The notes under the pieces were generated by a model. The model worked only from the letters and a program-made list of their open reading frames with translations, did not search any database and was not told where the DNA came from. A stretch of DNA of 64,000 bases from Dolichospermum compactum NIES-806. GTDB taxonomy: Bacteria; Cyanobacteriota; Cyanobacteriia; Cyanobacteriales; Nostocaceae. This document shows positions 8,600 through 16,795 of this stretch, in pieces. Each line of letters starts with the position of its first letter. Positions within the stretch are counted from its first letter, which is position 1. The position numbers and the translations under genes are program-made. The stretch is taken from NCBI RefSeq assembly GCF_002368115.1, contig NZ_AP018316.1:2198927-2262926 (forward strand), read 5' to 3'.

Positions 8600-8676
8600 T
8601 GTTGGGTTTCATGTTGATTGCTCCGCAACGCTAACGAAAACAACCCAGCCTACGAATCAAGGCTTTTTCCAATTTG
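8600..8676. repeat. Dispersed palindromic repeat, copy 1 (copy 2 at 21540-21616)
   Basis: A 77-base unit matches 21540-21616 at the same length and orientation. It opens with TGTTGGGTTTCAT and contains the inverted partner ACAACCCA(A/G)CCTACGAATCAA, so it can form an imperfect hairpin. This is a widespread type of cyanobacterial intergenic repeat. The flanks (TTTTTCNAATTTG) are also shared. Confidence 0.75.
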
Positions 8677-8734
8677 TCCAAGGATTGAAAATACACATCA
8701 ATATACCAAATACATTAATTAGATTAAAAGGATT

Positions 8735-9187
8735 ATGGGATGCCGACTGAAAATTTTTTTAAGTGATGAAGAAAAGTTAACTTTAGAAGAGTTGAGAAAG
8801 GCTAAGGATGTTCCTCAACGGACAAAAGACCGCGCTCAAGTTCTACTGTTGAATGTCCGGGGATTAAATAACGAACAAATTGCTCAAGGTTTAAACTGGG
8901 CAGTTTCTACAGTCCGTCAAACCCTACATCGTTGGGAAAAGATGGGTTTAGCCGGATTATGGGATGCCCCAGGTCGAGGCGGAAAACCCCGCTATTCAGA
9001 AAATGATTTAGAGTACCTAGAAAACTGTCTATTTGAAGAACCTCAGACTTATAACTCTAAACAACTAGCCAAAAAACTAGCATCTGAGCGACAAGTTTAC
9101 TTGAGTCCTGACCGACTTCGCAGAGTTCTCAAAGCCAGAGGCAAGGTCATTAATACGCGCAGAGGAACAGGGGGCAATGACAACTGA
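8735..9187 (+). CDS. Helix-turn-helix protein, IS630-transposase N-terminal-like
   Basis: 150 residues made of winged-helix/HTH segments: LSDEEKLTLEELRKAK, then RTKDRAQVLLLNVRGLNNEQIAQGLNWAVSTVRQTLHRWEKMGLAGL, the classic start of an IS630/Tc1-type transposase or its stand-alone HTH relatives, then a second HTH (TYNSKQLAKKLASERQVYLSPDRLRRVLKARG). The DDE catalytic domain is missing; the frame stops in a TGACCACTGACAACTG simple-repeat tract (9176-9222). It may be a truncated transposase or a domesticated DNA-binding protein. No terminal inverted repeats were seen. Function unassigned. Confidence 0.7.
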   Translation: MGCRLKIFLSDEEKLTLEELRKAKDVPQRTKDRAQVLLLNVRGLNNEQIAQGLNWAVSTVRQTLHRWEKMGLAGLWDAPGRGGKPRYSENDLEYLENCLFEEPQTYNSKQLAKKLASERQVYLSPDRLRRVLKARGKVINTRRGTGGNDN

Positions 9188-9503
9188 CCACTGACAACTG
9201 ACCACTGACCAATGACAACTAAGTATTTATTTCTAAAAAATAGGGTATTTTAATTACAAGAAAGAGGTGGAAAAGAAAAAAAATCCTGAAATCTATATAA
9301 ATTAATAGTTTCATCTATCCACTTCGGGCTACAACACCTTAGAATGATTCATTGAAAAGTCAAGTCAATCGTATTTGCAGCGATTTTGAGTGTAAATACT
9401 CTCAAGGAACGATTTTTGTATTTCTACAAACAGAGATTTACGTAAAGATGCTTTAATGGTGCATCTTGAGAAATAATCTCTGATAAAACTTTAGGAGTTT
9501 GAT
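9188..9503. promoter_or_regulatory. Simple-repeat tract and leader region of the HU gene
   Basis: 9176-9222 is a TGACCACTGAC-type tandem repeat common in cyanobacterial spacers. The remainder is AT-rich and contains a strong ribosome-binding site AGGAG at 9491-9495, 8 bases before the HU ATG. The promoter must lie here, but no single -10/-35 pair stands out. Nothing else is seen. Confidence 0.5.
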
Positions 9504-9797
9504 ATGAACAAAGGCGAATTAGTTGATGCAGTAGCTGAAAAGGCTAACGTTACCAAGAAACAGGCTGACCAAGTTTTGAGCGCTGCTATCGAAACTATTG
9601 TGGAAGCGGTTTCTTCCGGTGATAAAGTAACATTAGTGGGATTTGGTTCGTTTGAATCACGGGAACGCAAAGCCCGTGAAGGACGTAACCCCAAAACGAA
9701 TGAAAAAATGGAAATTCCCGCTACCAGAGTTCCCGCTTTCTCTGCTGGAAAACTGTTTAGAGAAAGAGTAGCACCTCCAAAAGAGCCAAAAGAATAA
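9504..9797 (+). CDS. hup: HU family nucleoid DNA-binding protein
   Basis: 97 residues; the full HU signature is visible: MNKGELVDAVAEKANVTKKQADQVL (dimer helices), GDKVTLVGFGSFESRERKAREGRNP (the beta arms with conserved RxGRNP) and the closing IPATRVPAFSAGKLFRE. As a homodimer it bends and compacts DNA. The Anabaena homologue (HanA) is needed for heterocyst differentiation, which is family knowledge. A good SD (AGGAG) precedes the ATG. It stands as its own unit, with cobD 26 bases downstream on the same strand, so some read-through is possible. It is a few residues longer than usual (APPKEPKE tail). Confidence 0.97.
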   Translation: MNKGELVDAVAEKANVTKKQADQVLSAAIETIVEAVSSGDKVTLVGFGSFESRERKAREGRNPKTNEKMEIPATRVPAFSAGKLFRERVAPPKEPKE

Positions 9798-9823
9798 GTC
9801 CGGTTATAGGAAAGATATTTTTG

Positions 9824-10885
9824 ATGCCACAACAAGCACACGGGGGAAATTTGGCTTGGGCAGCAGCACTGGCTGGCTGTTCCCCTGATGCTATTGTGGA
9901 TTTTTCTGCCAGTATCAGCCCGTTGGGACCACCAAATAGTGTGATTACGGCGATTGTGTCTCAACTAGGTAGTTTGAGGAATTATCCTGACCCAGAGTAT
10001 GGTGAATTGCGACTTGCTCTGAGTCATTTTCATCAATTACCTACTGAGTGGATTTTGCCGGGTAATGGTTCAGCAGAATTATTAACTTTGGTGGGTAGAG
10101 AATTAGCACAATTAGCAGCAACGGTTGTACTAACTCCAGCTTTTGGCGACTATTACCGCACTCTTGCGGCTGATAATGCTAAAGTTCTGGAGTTTCCTGT
10201 GGATTTGGCAACGGGGAAGGGGAATATTTCTCTATTGCCAGATTTTGGTCTGGAAACTTCAGGTTTTGGGTTATTGCTGAATAATCCCCATAATCCCACG
10301 GGAAAGTTATTTTTACGGGAGTCTGTTTTACCGTATTTAGAAAAGTTCGCTTTGGTGGTGGTAGATGAGGCGTTTATGGATTTTTTGCCACCGGAAGCGG
10401 AACAAAGTTTAATTGGGTTGGTACAAGAATACGAGAATTTGGTGATTTTACGATCGCTCACCAAATTTTACAGTTTACCAGGGCTAAGATTAGGATATGC
10501 GATCGCTCACCCTCAACGTCTGGCTAAGTGGAAATTATGGCGAGATCCTTGGCCTGTAAATACTTTAGCAGCTGCCGCAGCGATCGCCGCCCTCGAAGAT
10601 ACAGAATTTCAAAATCTCACCTGGAAATGGCTGCCAGGGGCGAGAAATCAACTATTTCAAGGTCTGGACTCAATTCCTGGGTTAACCCCCCTAGAAGGCT
10701 CTGTTAACTACCTATTGGTAGAATCTCAACGACCTACTTCCCAGTTACAACAAAATTTGCTTCGGCAACACCAGATTTTAATTCGTGATTGCTTAAGTTT
10801 TAAAGAATTAGGCGATCGCTTTTTCCGTGTCGCAGTCCGTACAAAAGCTGATAATCAACGCCTATTAACAGCGCTTAGGAGTTAG
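9824..10885 (+). CDS. cobD: L-threonine-O-3-phosphate decarboxylase (CobD)
   Basis: 353 residues from the ATG at 9824 (a TTG one codon earlier is the alternative). It is a PLP fold-type I enzyme of the histidinol-phosphate aminotransferase-like CobD group. The opening HGGNLAWAAALAG and IVDFSASISPLGPP are the CobD signature. LLNNPHNPTGKL holds the Asn that contacts PLP, VVVDEAFMDF the PLP Asp, and SLTKFYSLPGLRLGYA the Schiff-base Lys. It makes aminopropanol phosphate for the nucleotide loop of (pseudo)cobalamin. No cobalamin riboswitch or other cob gene is adjacent. HIDs to HIP1 sites occur within the frame, as in neighbours. Confidence 0.92.
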   Translation: MPQQAHGGNLAWAAALAGCSPDAIVDFSASISPLGPPNSVITAIVSQLGSLRNYPDPEYGELRLALSHFHQLPTEWILPGNGSAELLTLVGRELAQLAATVVLTPAFGDYYRTLAADNAKVLEFPVDLATGKGNISLLPDFGLETSGFGLLLNNPHNPTGKLFLRESVLPYLEKFALVVVDEAFMDFLPPEAEQSLIGLVQEYENLVILRSLTKFYSLPGLRLGYAIAHPQRLAKWKLWRDPWPVNTLAAAAAIAALEDTEFQNLTWKWLPGARNQLFQGLDSIPGLTPLEGSVNYLLVESQRPTSQLQQNLLRQHQILIRDCLSFKELGDRFFRVAVRTKADNQRLLTALRS

Positions 10886-10945
10886 GAGTTAGGAGGAAGA
10901 AAGAAGAAGGAAGAAGGAAGAAGGAAGAAGGAAGAAGGAAAGAAT
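10884..10945. repeat. Purine-rich simple repeat
   Basis: Tandem GGAGTTA units followed by at least five AAGAAGG-type units between cobD and the oxidoreductase. Such GAAGGAAGAA tracts recur at 45517-45533. Function unknown; they may form slipped structures or act as spacers. Confidence 0.8.
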
Positions 10946-10953
10946 ATTACCCA

Positions 10954-12411
10954 ATGACAAATATTGATTACGATATCGTTATTATTGGTGGCAGTATTGC
11001 TGGATATCAAGCAGCTTTACGTGCTACTCAGCTACACGCTAAAGTTGCCTTAATTGTTAGCGCGGATTTTTCTGATAACTATAATTTAAATTATCAATAC
11101 ATATTTAGTGAAATTAGTCAAACTACTCAGAAATATTATAATTTAGTAAATTTAGGAATTTATGAAAAAAATATTCACTTAAATCCAGAATTTTTAAATT
11201 TAAACAAAGGATTGTTTTATGCAAATGCTATTTCAAAAAATATTAATCAAATAAATTCTCTGCCTAATTTATCCGCCCAAGGTGTTGATATTATTGTTGG
11301 TAATGGTCAATTTAAATCTTTTGGTAAATTAAGTTTTACAGTTAATGAAAGACGGTTATATAGTCGTACTTACTTACTCGCTAATGGTTCGCGTCCATTA
11401 ATTCCCAATATTTCAGGATTAGATGCGATTAAATATCTAACTTTAGCTAATATTTGGCAATTCTTAGAAAAAAACACATTACCAAAAAATTGGGTGATTA
11501 TTGGTGGTGTTCCTCAAAGTATAGAAATTGCCCAAGTTTTAGCCAGATGCGGTTGTCAAGTTACATTAATAGTTAAATATTCCAGTATTTTGCCTAATCT
11601 TGATGCAGAAATAGCCCAATTATTAACAGCACAATTAGAAAGTGATGGTGTACGGGTTTTAACACAAACTCAAGTTACCCAAGTCCGACAAATAGATCAT
11701 AAAAAATGGGTACAAGCTGGAAATCAAGCCATTGAAACCGATGAAATTTTCATTTGTGCTGGACAACAGCCGAATTTAGAATCTTTGAATTTACCAGCGG
11801 TAGGAGTAAAATGGAATCAACGCCACTTGGTTGTCAATGAAAAATTACAAACTACAAATCATCGGATTTATGCTTGCGGTGATGCGCTAGGTGGTTATGA
11901 TATTCAGAATATTGGTAATTATGAAGCTAATATTGCTGTCAAAAATGCTTTATTTTTCCCCCGACTAAAAGTTAATTATGAATCTGTTCCTTGGGGAATA
12001 TATTCTCAGCCAAAGGTATCACAAGTTGGGTTAACAGAAAAACAAGCTAAAAATCAATATTTTCAAAAGCAAGTTTTAGTTTTTAAGCAATATTTTAAAA
12101 CAGCCACATCGTCACAAATACAAGGAGAAATTACAGGTATTTGCAAATTAGTCATTTTGGAAAATGGAAAAATTTTGGGATGTTCTATATTAGGAATAGC
12201 AGCAGAAGAATTAATTAATTTAATTAGTTTAGCAATCTTACAAAATATTAAAATTCAACATTTAGCTAAATTATCACCTATTTATCCCAGTTTTTCCGAA
12301 ATTCTTATGGAAACAGCGCGAGAATGGCATAGACAAAGAATTAATCAGAACCGTACCTTTCCAGAATTGTTGCTAAGTTTCTTTAATTATCGTCGTGATT
12401 GGAATTTATAG
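10954..12411 (+). CDS. FAD-dependent pyridine nucleotide-disulphide oxidoreductase-like protein without redox cysteines
   Basis: 485 residues with the two-dinucleotide-fold layout of lipoamide dehydrogenase/mercuric reductase: YDIVIIGGSIAGYQAALRAT (FAD ADP-binding), LANGSRPLIP, NWVIIGGVPQSIEIAQVLARCGCQVTLI (NAD(P) site), IFICAGQQPN, RIYACGDALGG (second FAD motif) and a C-terminal dimerisation domain. The GGTCxNxGCxPSK segment that carries the redox-active disulphide is replaced by a cysteine-free, Asn/Tyr-rich stretch (SDNYNLNYQYIFSEISQ). It probably retains FAD but does not perform thiol-disulphide chemistry. The sequence is unusually AT-rich. It follows cobD on the same strand across a repeat; substrate unknown. 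Confidence 0.85.
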   Translation: MTNIDYDIVIIGGSIAGYQAALRATQLHAKVALIVSADFSDNYNLNYQYIFSEISQTTQKYYNLVNLGIYEKNIHLNPEFLNLNKGLFYANAISKNINQINSLPNLSAQGVDIIVGNGQFKSFGKLSFTVNERRLYSRTYLLANGSRPLIPNISGLDAIKYLTLANIWQFLEKNTLPKNWVIIGGVPQSIEIAQVLARCGCQVTLIVKYSSILPNLDAEIAQLLTAQLESDGVRVLTQTQVTQVRQIDHKKWVQAGNQAIETDEIFICAGQQPNLESLNLPAVGVKWNQRHLVVNEKLQTTNHRIYACGDALGGYDIQNIGNYEANIAVKNALFFPRLKVNYESVPWGIYSQPKVSQVGLTEKQAKNQYFQKQVLVFKQYFKTATSSQIQGEITGICKLVILENGKILGCSILGIAAEELINLISLAILQNIKIQHLAKLSPIYPSFSEILMETAREWHRQRINQNRTFPELLLSFFNYRRDWNL

Positions 12412-12440
12412 TAGATTATGCTTGAGTGTAGCAAGAATGA

Positions 12441-12904
12441 TCAGCAATTCTCATTTTGAAAAAAATAAGATAAAATTCTCTTAATTTAATGACAATTTTT
12501 TCAACATTATTTTCAGTGATTTTATGATTAGTAATCCAATGATGACCTGTTTTCAACATCCTTTCCACTTACCAAAAACCTGTACCAATTGAAGCCGCTG
12601 AAATTTAGGGTCTTCAAACCACTGCTGTGTCGTATGAAATTGTTGTACTAAATAATCTTTGGGTAAATTGGTACGTTGAGAATTACCAAAAATATTGATT
12701 GACAGAATGCCTATCCAGTATAGGTTACAGCCTTAGCGTAACTTTCTGTTCGATTGCTCATTTACCCTCAGTATTCATACTTATTTTTCAACCCGACTGT
12801 TTTTTTAGCCAGAGGCAATGGCTAACAAATAGTTACTTTGTACTATATTTTGAATTCCAAAATCGGGGCTAATACTTTATTTTTTTCAAAATGAGAATTG
12901 CTGA
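12441..12904. mobile_element. Deleted insertion-sequence remnant with perfect terminal inverted repeats
   Basis: The 28-base end at 12441-12468 (TCAGCAATTCTCATTTTG...) is matched perfectly in inverse by 12877-12904, bounding 464 bases. Inside, the minus strand retains a transposase-like C-terminal fragment (about 12575-12715; residues such as NLPKDYLVQQFHTTQQWFEDPKFQRL interrupted between blocks), ending in a stop. No intact transposase is present, so it is a non-autonomous or decayed element. No clear target duplication was found beside the ends. Confidence 0.75.
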
Positions 12905-13052
12905 GATTTTCCTACACCAATTTCCAGTATGCTAGATATGAAACCAGAAACCCAACTAACCAGATTTATGGGGAAAAAGATTGTTACTAGGACTTACGCA
13001 CTGTACAAATTAACCATGATGTGCATGAACGAAAATCCGTCGTTTCAGGCTT

Positions 13053-13457
13053 TTGGCGATTAACAATCCCCTGTTTTACCAAAAACATCAACCCCAAATG
13101 GCAATAACGGGGGGGCAAATAGATTCTGTTGAGGATGGCACACCAGCTATGGTAACACCAGAACCAGCAGAGGAAGTTGTTAACAACGCGTTACAGAGCG
13201 CGTTTGTTGGGAATGGCACACAGATAGATCCAGTTTCAGGAGAACCACTGCTTCAAGGTAGTAATAATGGGTAGATACGTGGCTCTGTTGATAATTTAAT
13301 ACCGGATACTGAAATACCAGAACCTGCACTCCGAAGTGTTAATTATGGGCAAGAAAATACCTTTGTTAACAATTCTACTGCTGATGAGGACTTAAGAATC
13401 AAGGAACTCAAGCGGGTAACAAATTCGTCCATATCTCGACTCAACTCGGTCTAAAAT
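13053..13457 (+). pseudogene. Interrupted hypothetical reading frame
   Basis: A frame from a TTG at 13053 (or ATG 13098) encodes 73 residues to a TAG at 13272-13274 (…IDPVSGEPLLQGSNNG). The same frame continues after the TAG for about 60 codons of equally protein-like, acidic, Asn/Thr-rich sequence (GSVDNLIPDTEIPEPALRS...) to the TAA at 13453-13455. This looks like one gene broken by a nonsense mutation, or a fragment left by mobile elements; a TAGGACTTACGCA IS-end-like motif lies just upstream (12989). No homologous family was recognised. No SD is visible at either start. Confidence 0.45.
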
Positions 13458-13488
13458 CCAACCAGTAAGCTAAATACTGAATTAACTC

Positions 13489-14859
13489 ATGAACTTAACG
13501 CGAACAGAACAGTATGACTTTCTCCCTCGTTTCTACCGTCTTGCGATCGCTAATATTCTTTCAAACCTGATGATTCCTCTAGCGGGTTTAATCAGTGTAG
13601 CTTTTTTGGGTCATCTGCAAGAAATTGATGCCTTAGCAGGGGTTTGCATAGCTAATATCTTGTTTAACCTCGTCTATTTGATTCTTGAGTTCTTACGTAT
13701 GGGAACCACTGGGTTAACCGCTCAAGCTGTGGGGGCAGATGACCAAGAGGCTGCACTGCTAGTGGGACTACGCAATGGCTTAATCGCCTTGGGATTAGGT
13801 ATCGTACTGTTAATTTTGCAGTATCCTTTGCGAGAGGTAGGTTTTTCGCTCTTGAGTGCTGATATTGATGTTAAAGCTGCGGGCATTGACTATTTCAATG
13901 CTCGCATTTGGGGAGCGCCTGCTGTTTTACTGAACTTCGTTCTCATTGGTTGGTTACTGGGACGAGAGGAGAATAGTAAGGTTGTGGTACTTTCAGTTAT
14001 TGGCAATGCAGCCAAGATAATTTTAGACTACTTATTTATTATTCAATGGGGTTGGAATAGTGTGGGGGCCGGAGTATCTCAAGCATCTAGCCAATACTTA
14101 ATGTTGTTTATCGGCCTCCTTTTAGCTAGTCAGAAAGTTCAGTGGCAAGAAATCCGCGCAGTTAGCCCACAAATCATGGATTTTTCAGAGTTGAAAACTA
14201 TGTTGGCTCTCAATAGAGATATCTTGATTAGAACTATAACTGAGATGTCTGTCTTTACTATTTTTAGTAATCTGAGTGCCATGATGGGAACGATACTCTT
14301 TACCCAAAATTCTTTATTAGGACAGATAACACATCTAAATGTTTACTTAACTAACGGAATGGGATTTGCTACCGAAACCTTAAGCGGAAACTTGAAAGGT
14401 AAAGATTCAAAAGAGAAATTGTTACCCTTGCTGAAAGTTTCAGTTGCCAGCAGCTTGTTGATAGGACTCACTGTAGCTACAATTTGTGTTTTCTTTCCCC
14501 AGGCTGTCTTTGGCATATTAACCAACCATAGGGAAATTACTGAACATATTGATACCTATATTTGGTGTTTATGCTTCATACTTATATTCAATTCTGTTGC
14601 CTCAATGCTGGAAGGATATTTCTTAGGATTAGCCGAAGGGAAAATTGTTCGTAATGTCAGTTTGATCTCTGCTAGTTTGGGATTTATCCCATCAGTTATA
14701 GCAGCTTGGTATTTTCACAACAACTATCTTTTATGGCTATCCATTATATTATTTATGTTTGCCAAAATGGTGACAATGTTAGTTTATTTACCAAAATCTT
14801 TGAGTAGTGATACTGGGGTTAATGCAATTTTTTTGACAACTATTAAAAATGAAATTTGA
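13489..14859 (+). CDS. MATE family (DinF-like) multidrug/metabolite exporter
   Basis: 456 residues with 12 predicted hydrophobic helices in two related halves. The opening RFYRLAIANILSNLMIPLAGLISVAFLGHL and the LRMGTTGLTAQAVGADDQEAA loop are DinF-type MATE signatures. Members are Na+ or H+ driven antiporters in the inner membrane exporting small organic molecules. It is the first gene of a compact operon: its end overlaps the start of the NUDIX gene by 11 bases, and a kinase-like gene follows 5 bases later. The export substrate is unknown. A MATE is also used in some cyanotoxin clusters, but no biosynthetic partners are present here. Confidence 0.9.
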   Translation: MNLTRTEQYDFLPRFYRLAIANILSNLMIPLAGLISVAFLGHLQEIDALAGVCIANILFNLVYLILEFLRMGTTGLTAQAVGADDQEAALLVGLRNGLIALGLGIVLLILQYPLREVGFSLLSADIDVKAAGIDYFNARIWGAPAVLLNFVLIGWLLGREENSKVVVLSVIGNAAKIILDYLFIIQWGWNSVGAGVSQASSQYLMLFIGLLLASQKVQWQEIRAVSPQIMDFSELKTMLALNRDILIRTITEMSVFTIFSNLSAMMGTILFTQNSLLGQITHLNVYLTNGMGFATETLSGNLKGKDSKEKLLPLLKVSVASSLLIGLTVATICVFFPQAVFGILTNHREITEHIDTYIWCLCFILIFNSVASMLEGYFLGLAEGKIVRNVSLISASLGFIPSVIAAWYFHNNYLLWLSIILFMFAKMVTMLVYLPKSLSSDTGVNAIFLTTIKNEI

Positions 14860-15280
14860 AATGAGAGAAGCACCAGGGGCTGACATAATTATTCTCAACA
14901 GTCAGCAGCAAGTTTTACTTGTACTTCGAGATAATAAAAGCTCTATTCCTTTTCCTAATACTTGGGCATTCCTGGGAGGATATATAGAGAAAAATGAATC
15001 TCCAGAAGCAGCTATTCGTAGAGAATTAGTTGAAGAATTGGAACTAAAACTCGATGAAGTTAATTTTTTCAAGTCTTATTTTTGGGAAGAGTGTGATGAA
15101 CACATTTTTTGGACTCGGCTGGATTTAGATATTTCTCAAATAACCCTACACGAAGGACAAAAATTAGCCTATTTTAGTCGAGAGGAAATTAATCAGCTTG
15201 AATTTGCCTCTCACTATGATCAAATTCTGGCTGAGTTTTTTGATTTCTTAGCAATTAGTTTAAAATTAAGTATTGGTTAA
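14849..15280 (+). CDS. NUDIX hydrolase
   Basis: 143 residues. The Nudix box spans about residues 33-56: GGYIEKNESPEAAIRRELVEE then LEL, fitting G-x5-E-x7-REUxEE, with Glu in the position where Gly usually precedes the last hydrophobic residue. It would cleave a nucleoside diphosphate linked to another moiety, with Mg2+ held by the Glu residues. It overlaps the MATE gene (11 bases), so the proteins are made together. A second ATG at 14861 (MREAPGADI) is an alternative start that would almost abut the MATE stop. Substrate unknown; the neighbours suggest a modified metabolite or drug-like molecule. Confidence 0.88.
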   Translation: MKFEMREAPGADIIILNSQQQVLLVLRDNKSSIPFPNTWAFLGGYIEKNESPEAAIRRELVEELELKLDEVNFFKSYFWEECDEHIFWTRLDLDISQITLHEGQKLAYFSREEINQLEFASHYDQILAEFFDFLAISLKLSIG

Positions 15281-15285
15281 AGCTA

Positions 15286-16152
15286 ATGAAAAATTCAATT
15301 GCAGAAAATTTAAAGAATACACTACCAACAAATATCGCTCAGGGATTGGAAAGTGCTTTAGCTTATTTACCTGGAGGTAAAACAGCAACAATAGAAAAAC
15401 CCCAATCAGAAGGATTATTTAATCATATCTTATTGATTACAACAGCCACAGATCGCTGCGTTTTTCGTGCCAGACGGGATATTTCCACTGAAGCTGGTGA
15501 TGCTTATATGCAGTATATGTATGAAGCCACTGGCTTTATCCAAAATGGCGGTTCTTTTAAACTCAGAAATATTGGAGATGAAGTTGATTTTATCAAACGG
15601 GCATTAGCTGTCGGCTTACCAGTTCCTAAATTAATCCATGCAGATCAAGATTGGATGCTGATTGAATATGTAACAGGGAAAACTTTGTTGGAATTTCTAG
15701 AAACTGGAGAAGTCAAGTTTTTGCCGAAGGTTCTACAAGAAATGAATTTAGCTCACAGACAGGGAATTATTTATGCTGATCGCTGGACTGGGAATGAAAT
15801 GATTGATACCCAGGGAAATGTGCGAATGATTGATTTTGATATTGAATGGTTTTATCAAGGAGGTAATGATGGTACTCTGGAAGCATTAGAAATGGCATGG
15901 ACTATTTTTAATGCCATGAGAGTAACTAGCAAACGAGATGAATTGTTAACAATAGTAGAAACGGAAGTTTTACCATCATTAAAAGCATGGGGTTATGAAA
16001 TTTCCAAAATGAAACAATTTATTGAAGGTTTATGCAAGTTTTATCTTGACCCCAATAAGCCCGGTAATCAATGGTCTTTACCAAAAAGTTTGTATGTGGC
16101 AATGGCTAAACCAGCGAATCGCTTGATTGCGATGTTTACTGAAGCTGATTAA
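15286..16152 (+). CDS. Kinase-fold phosphotransferase-like protein
   Basis: 288 residues with features of an aminoglycoside-phosphotransferase/RIO-like atypical kinase. RCVFRARRD may carry the nucleotide-binding Lys/Arg strand, and WMLIEYVTGKTLLEFL resembles the hinge. IIYADRWTGNEMID replaces the HGDLHPGN catalytic loop (Asp and Asn kept) and VRMIDFDIEW is the metal-binding DFD. The glycine-rich loop is not obvious. It is third in the MATE-NUDIX-kinase operon, 5 bases after NUDIX, suggesting phosphorylation of the transported or hydrolysed molecule, or regulation. Whether it acts on a small molecule or a protein cannot be told. Confidence 0.7.
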   Translation: MKNSIAENLKNTLPTNIAQGLESALAYLPGGKTATIEKPQSEGLFNHILLITTATDRCVFRARRDISTEAGDAYMQYMYEATGFIQNGGSFKLRNIGDEVDFIKRALAVGLPVPKLIHADQDWMLIEYVTGKTLLEFLETGEVKFLPKVLQEMNLAHRQGIIYADRWTGNEMIDTQGNVRMIDFDIEWFYQGGNDGTLEALEMAWTIFNAMRVTSKRDELLTIVETEVLPSLKAWGYEISKMKQFIEGLCKFYLDPNKPGNQWSLPKSLYVAMAKPANRLIAMFTEAD

Positions 16153-16277
16153 GGGACTTCCAATTAAAAAAATACCCAAAAATTTCTTGTGGTGCGGGAC
16201 GAATTGCCCGCTAATCATCAAGGACGGGCAGGATGCCCATCCCACAAAATTGGGTAATTTATTTTTTGGTGTTCCCT
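16152..16277. repeat. MITE-like palindromic element
   Basis: An imperfect inverted repeat of about 126 bases: AGGGACTTCCAA... at the left and ...TTGGTGTTCCCT at the right, with inner arms ACCCAA...TTGTGG / CCACAAAATTGGGT and a GCCCG/CGGGC hairpin at the centre. It lies right after the kinase gene. No ORF. Confidence 0.65.
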
Positions 16278-16381
16278 AAAGAAGATGGTGGACTTTTACA
16301 AGATTACGAAAAATCTAGATGTGTAGGGTTTTAGCAGCGCTCATTGGTGTCAACTTAAGCTCAAATCCCTACCACATCTCG

Positions 16382-16402
16382 TTCCTAGTCTCTGACTAGG
16401 AA
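16382..16402. repeat. Palindromic repeat related to 4248-4268
   Basis: TTCCTAGTCTCTGACTAGGAA, a 9-bp-stem hairpin matching the repeat at 4248-4268 with compensating changes, followed by GAGGCTCTGCCTAG. Between here and 16528 there is also an AGTCAAA triplet repeat (16441-16461). Confidence 0.7.
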
Positions 16403-16527
16403 TGCAGTTGATGAGGCTCTGCCTAGTACCGCAGGGCGGAAGTCAAAAGTCAAAAGTCAAAACAAATGAAGACAGTATAGGCTTTTTAACGATTTAGAAT
16501 GGTTGGTTTATTTATGCCGTGTTGTAC

Positions 16528-16690
16528 TAGTATGTTAATTCTGTGTATTTTGTAGGGATTGTCTAAAAAATTATTAGTTTTACCGCAGTTTACACCAAAA
16601 GCATCTGTTTTATGCACTTCCTCATAAAAATATGCGACACATTTTGTACATGAAGTCTTATAGGATAAGGGATTCAGAATTAACACACTA
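16528..16690 (-). mobile_element. 163-bp MITE, copy 1
   Basis: Termini TAGTATGTTAATTCTG and CAGAATTAACACACTA are inverted repeats differing at one base. A same-length copy in the same orientation lies at 17430-17592, with about 19 differences by eye (about 88% identity). TA ends fit Tc1/IS630-type targeting. The minus strand of both copies has a short open frame (MLILNPLSxKTSCTKCVAYF...), too short for a transposase. The two copies flank the VapBC-like genes. Confidence 0.85.
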
Positions 16691-16795
16691 GATGGAGGCT
16701 GAAATAACGGTAAATCAAGAGTTTTGAAAATTAAGTTTACAAAACTTTACATTATGTCCCATTTTGCAGGTATCCCGGCTGTACCCCATAAAATG

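Noticed and set aside
9176..9222. CRISPR-like short repeats
   Set aside because: Units of TGACCACTGAC are contiguous with no spacers; simple repeat only. The same applies to 60149-60193.
13489..14859. Cyanotoxin-cluster MATE (saxitoxin or guanitoxin type)
   Set aside because: No biosynthetic genes of either pathway lie nearby; the neighbours are NUDIX and kinase genes only.
16486..16686. A 66-residue protein on the minus strand
   Set aside because: It is the MITE's own frame plus flanking sequence; the second MITE copy has the same frame, showing it is a repeat-encoded artefact.
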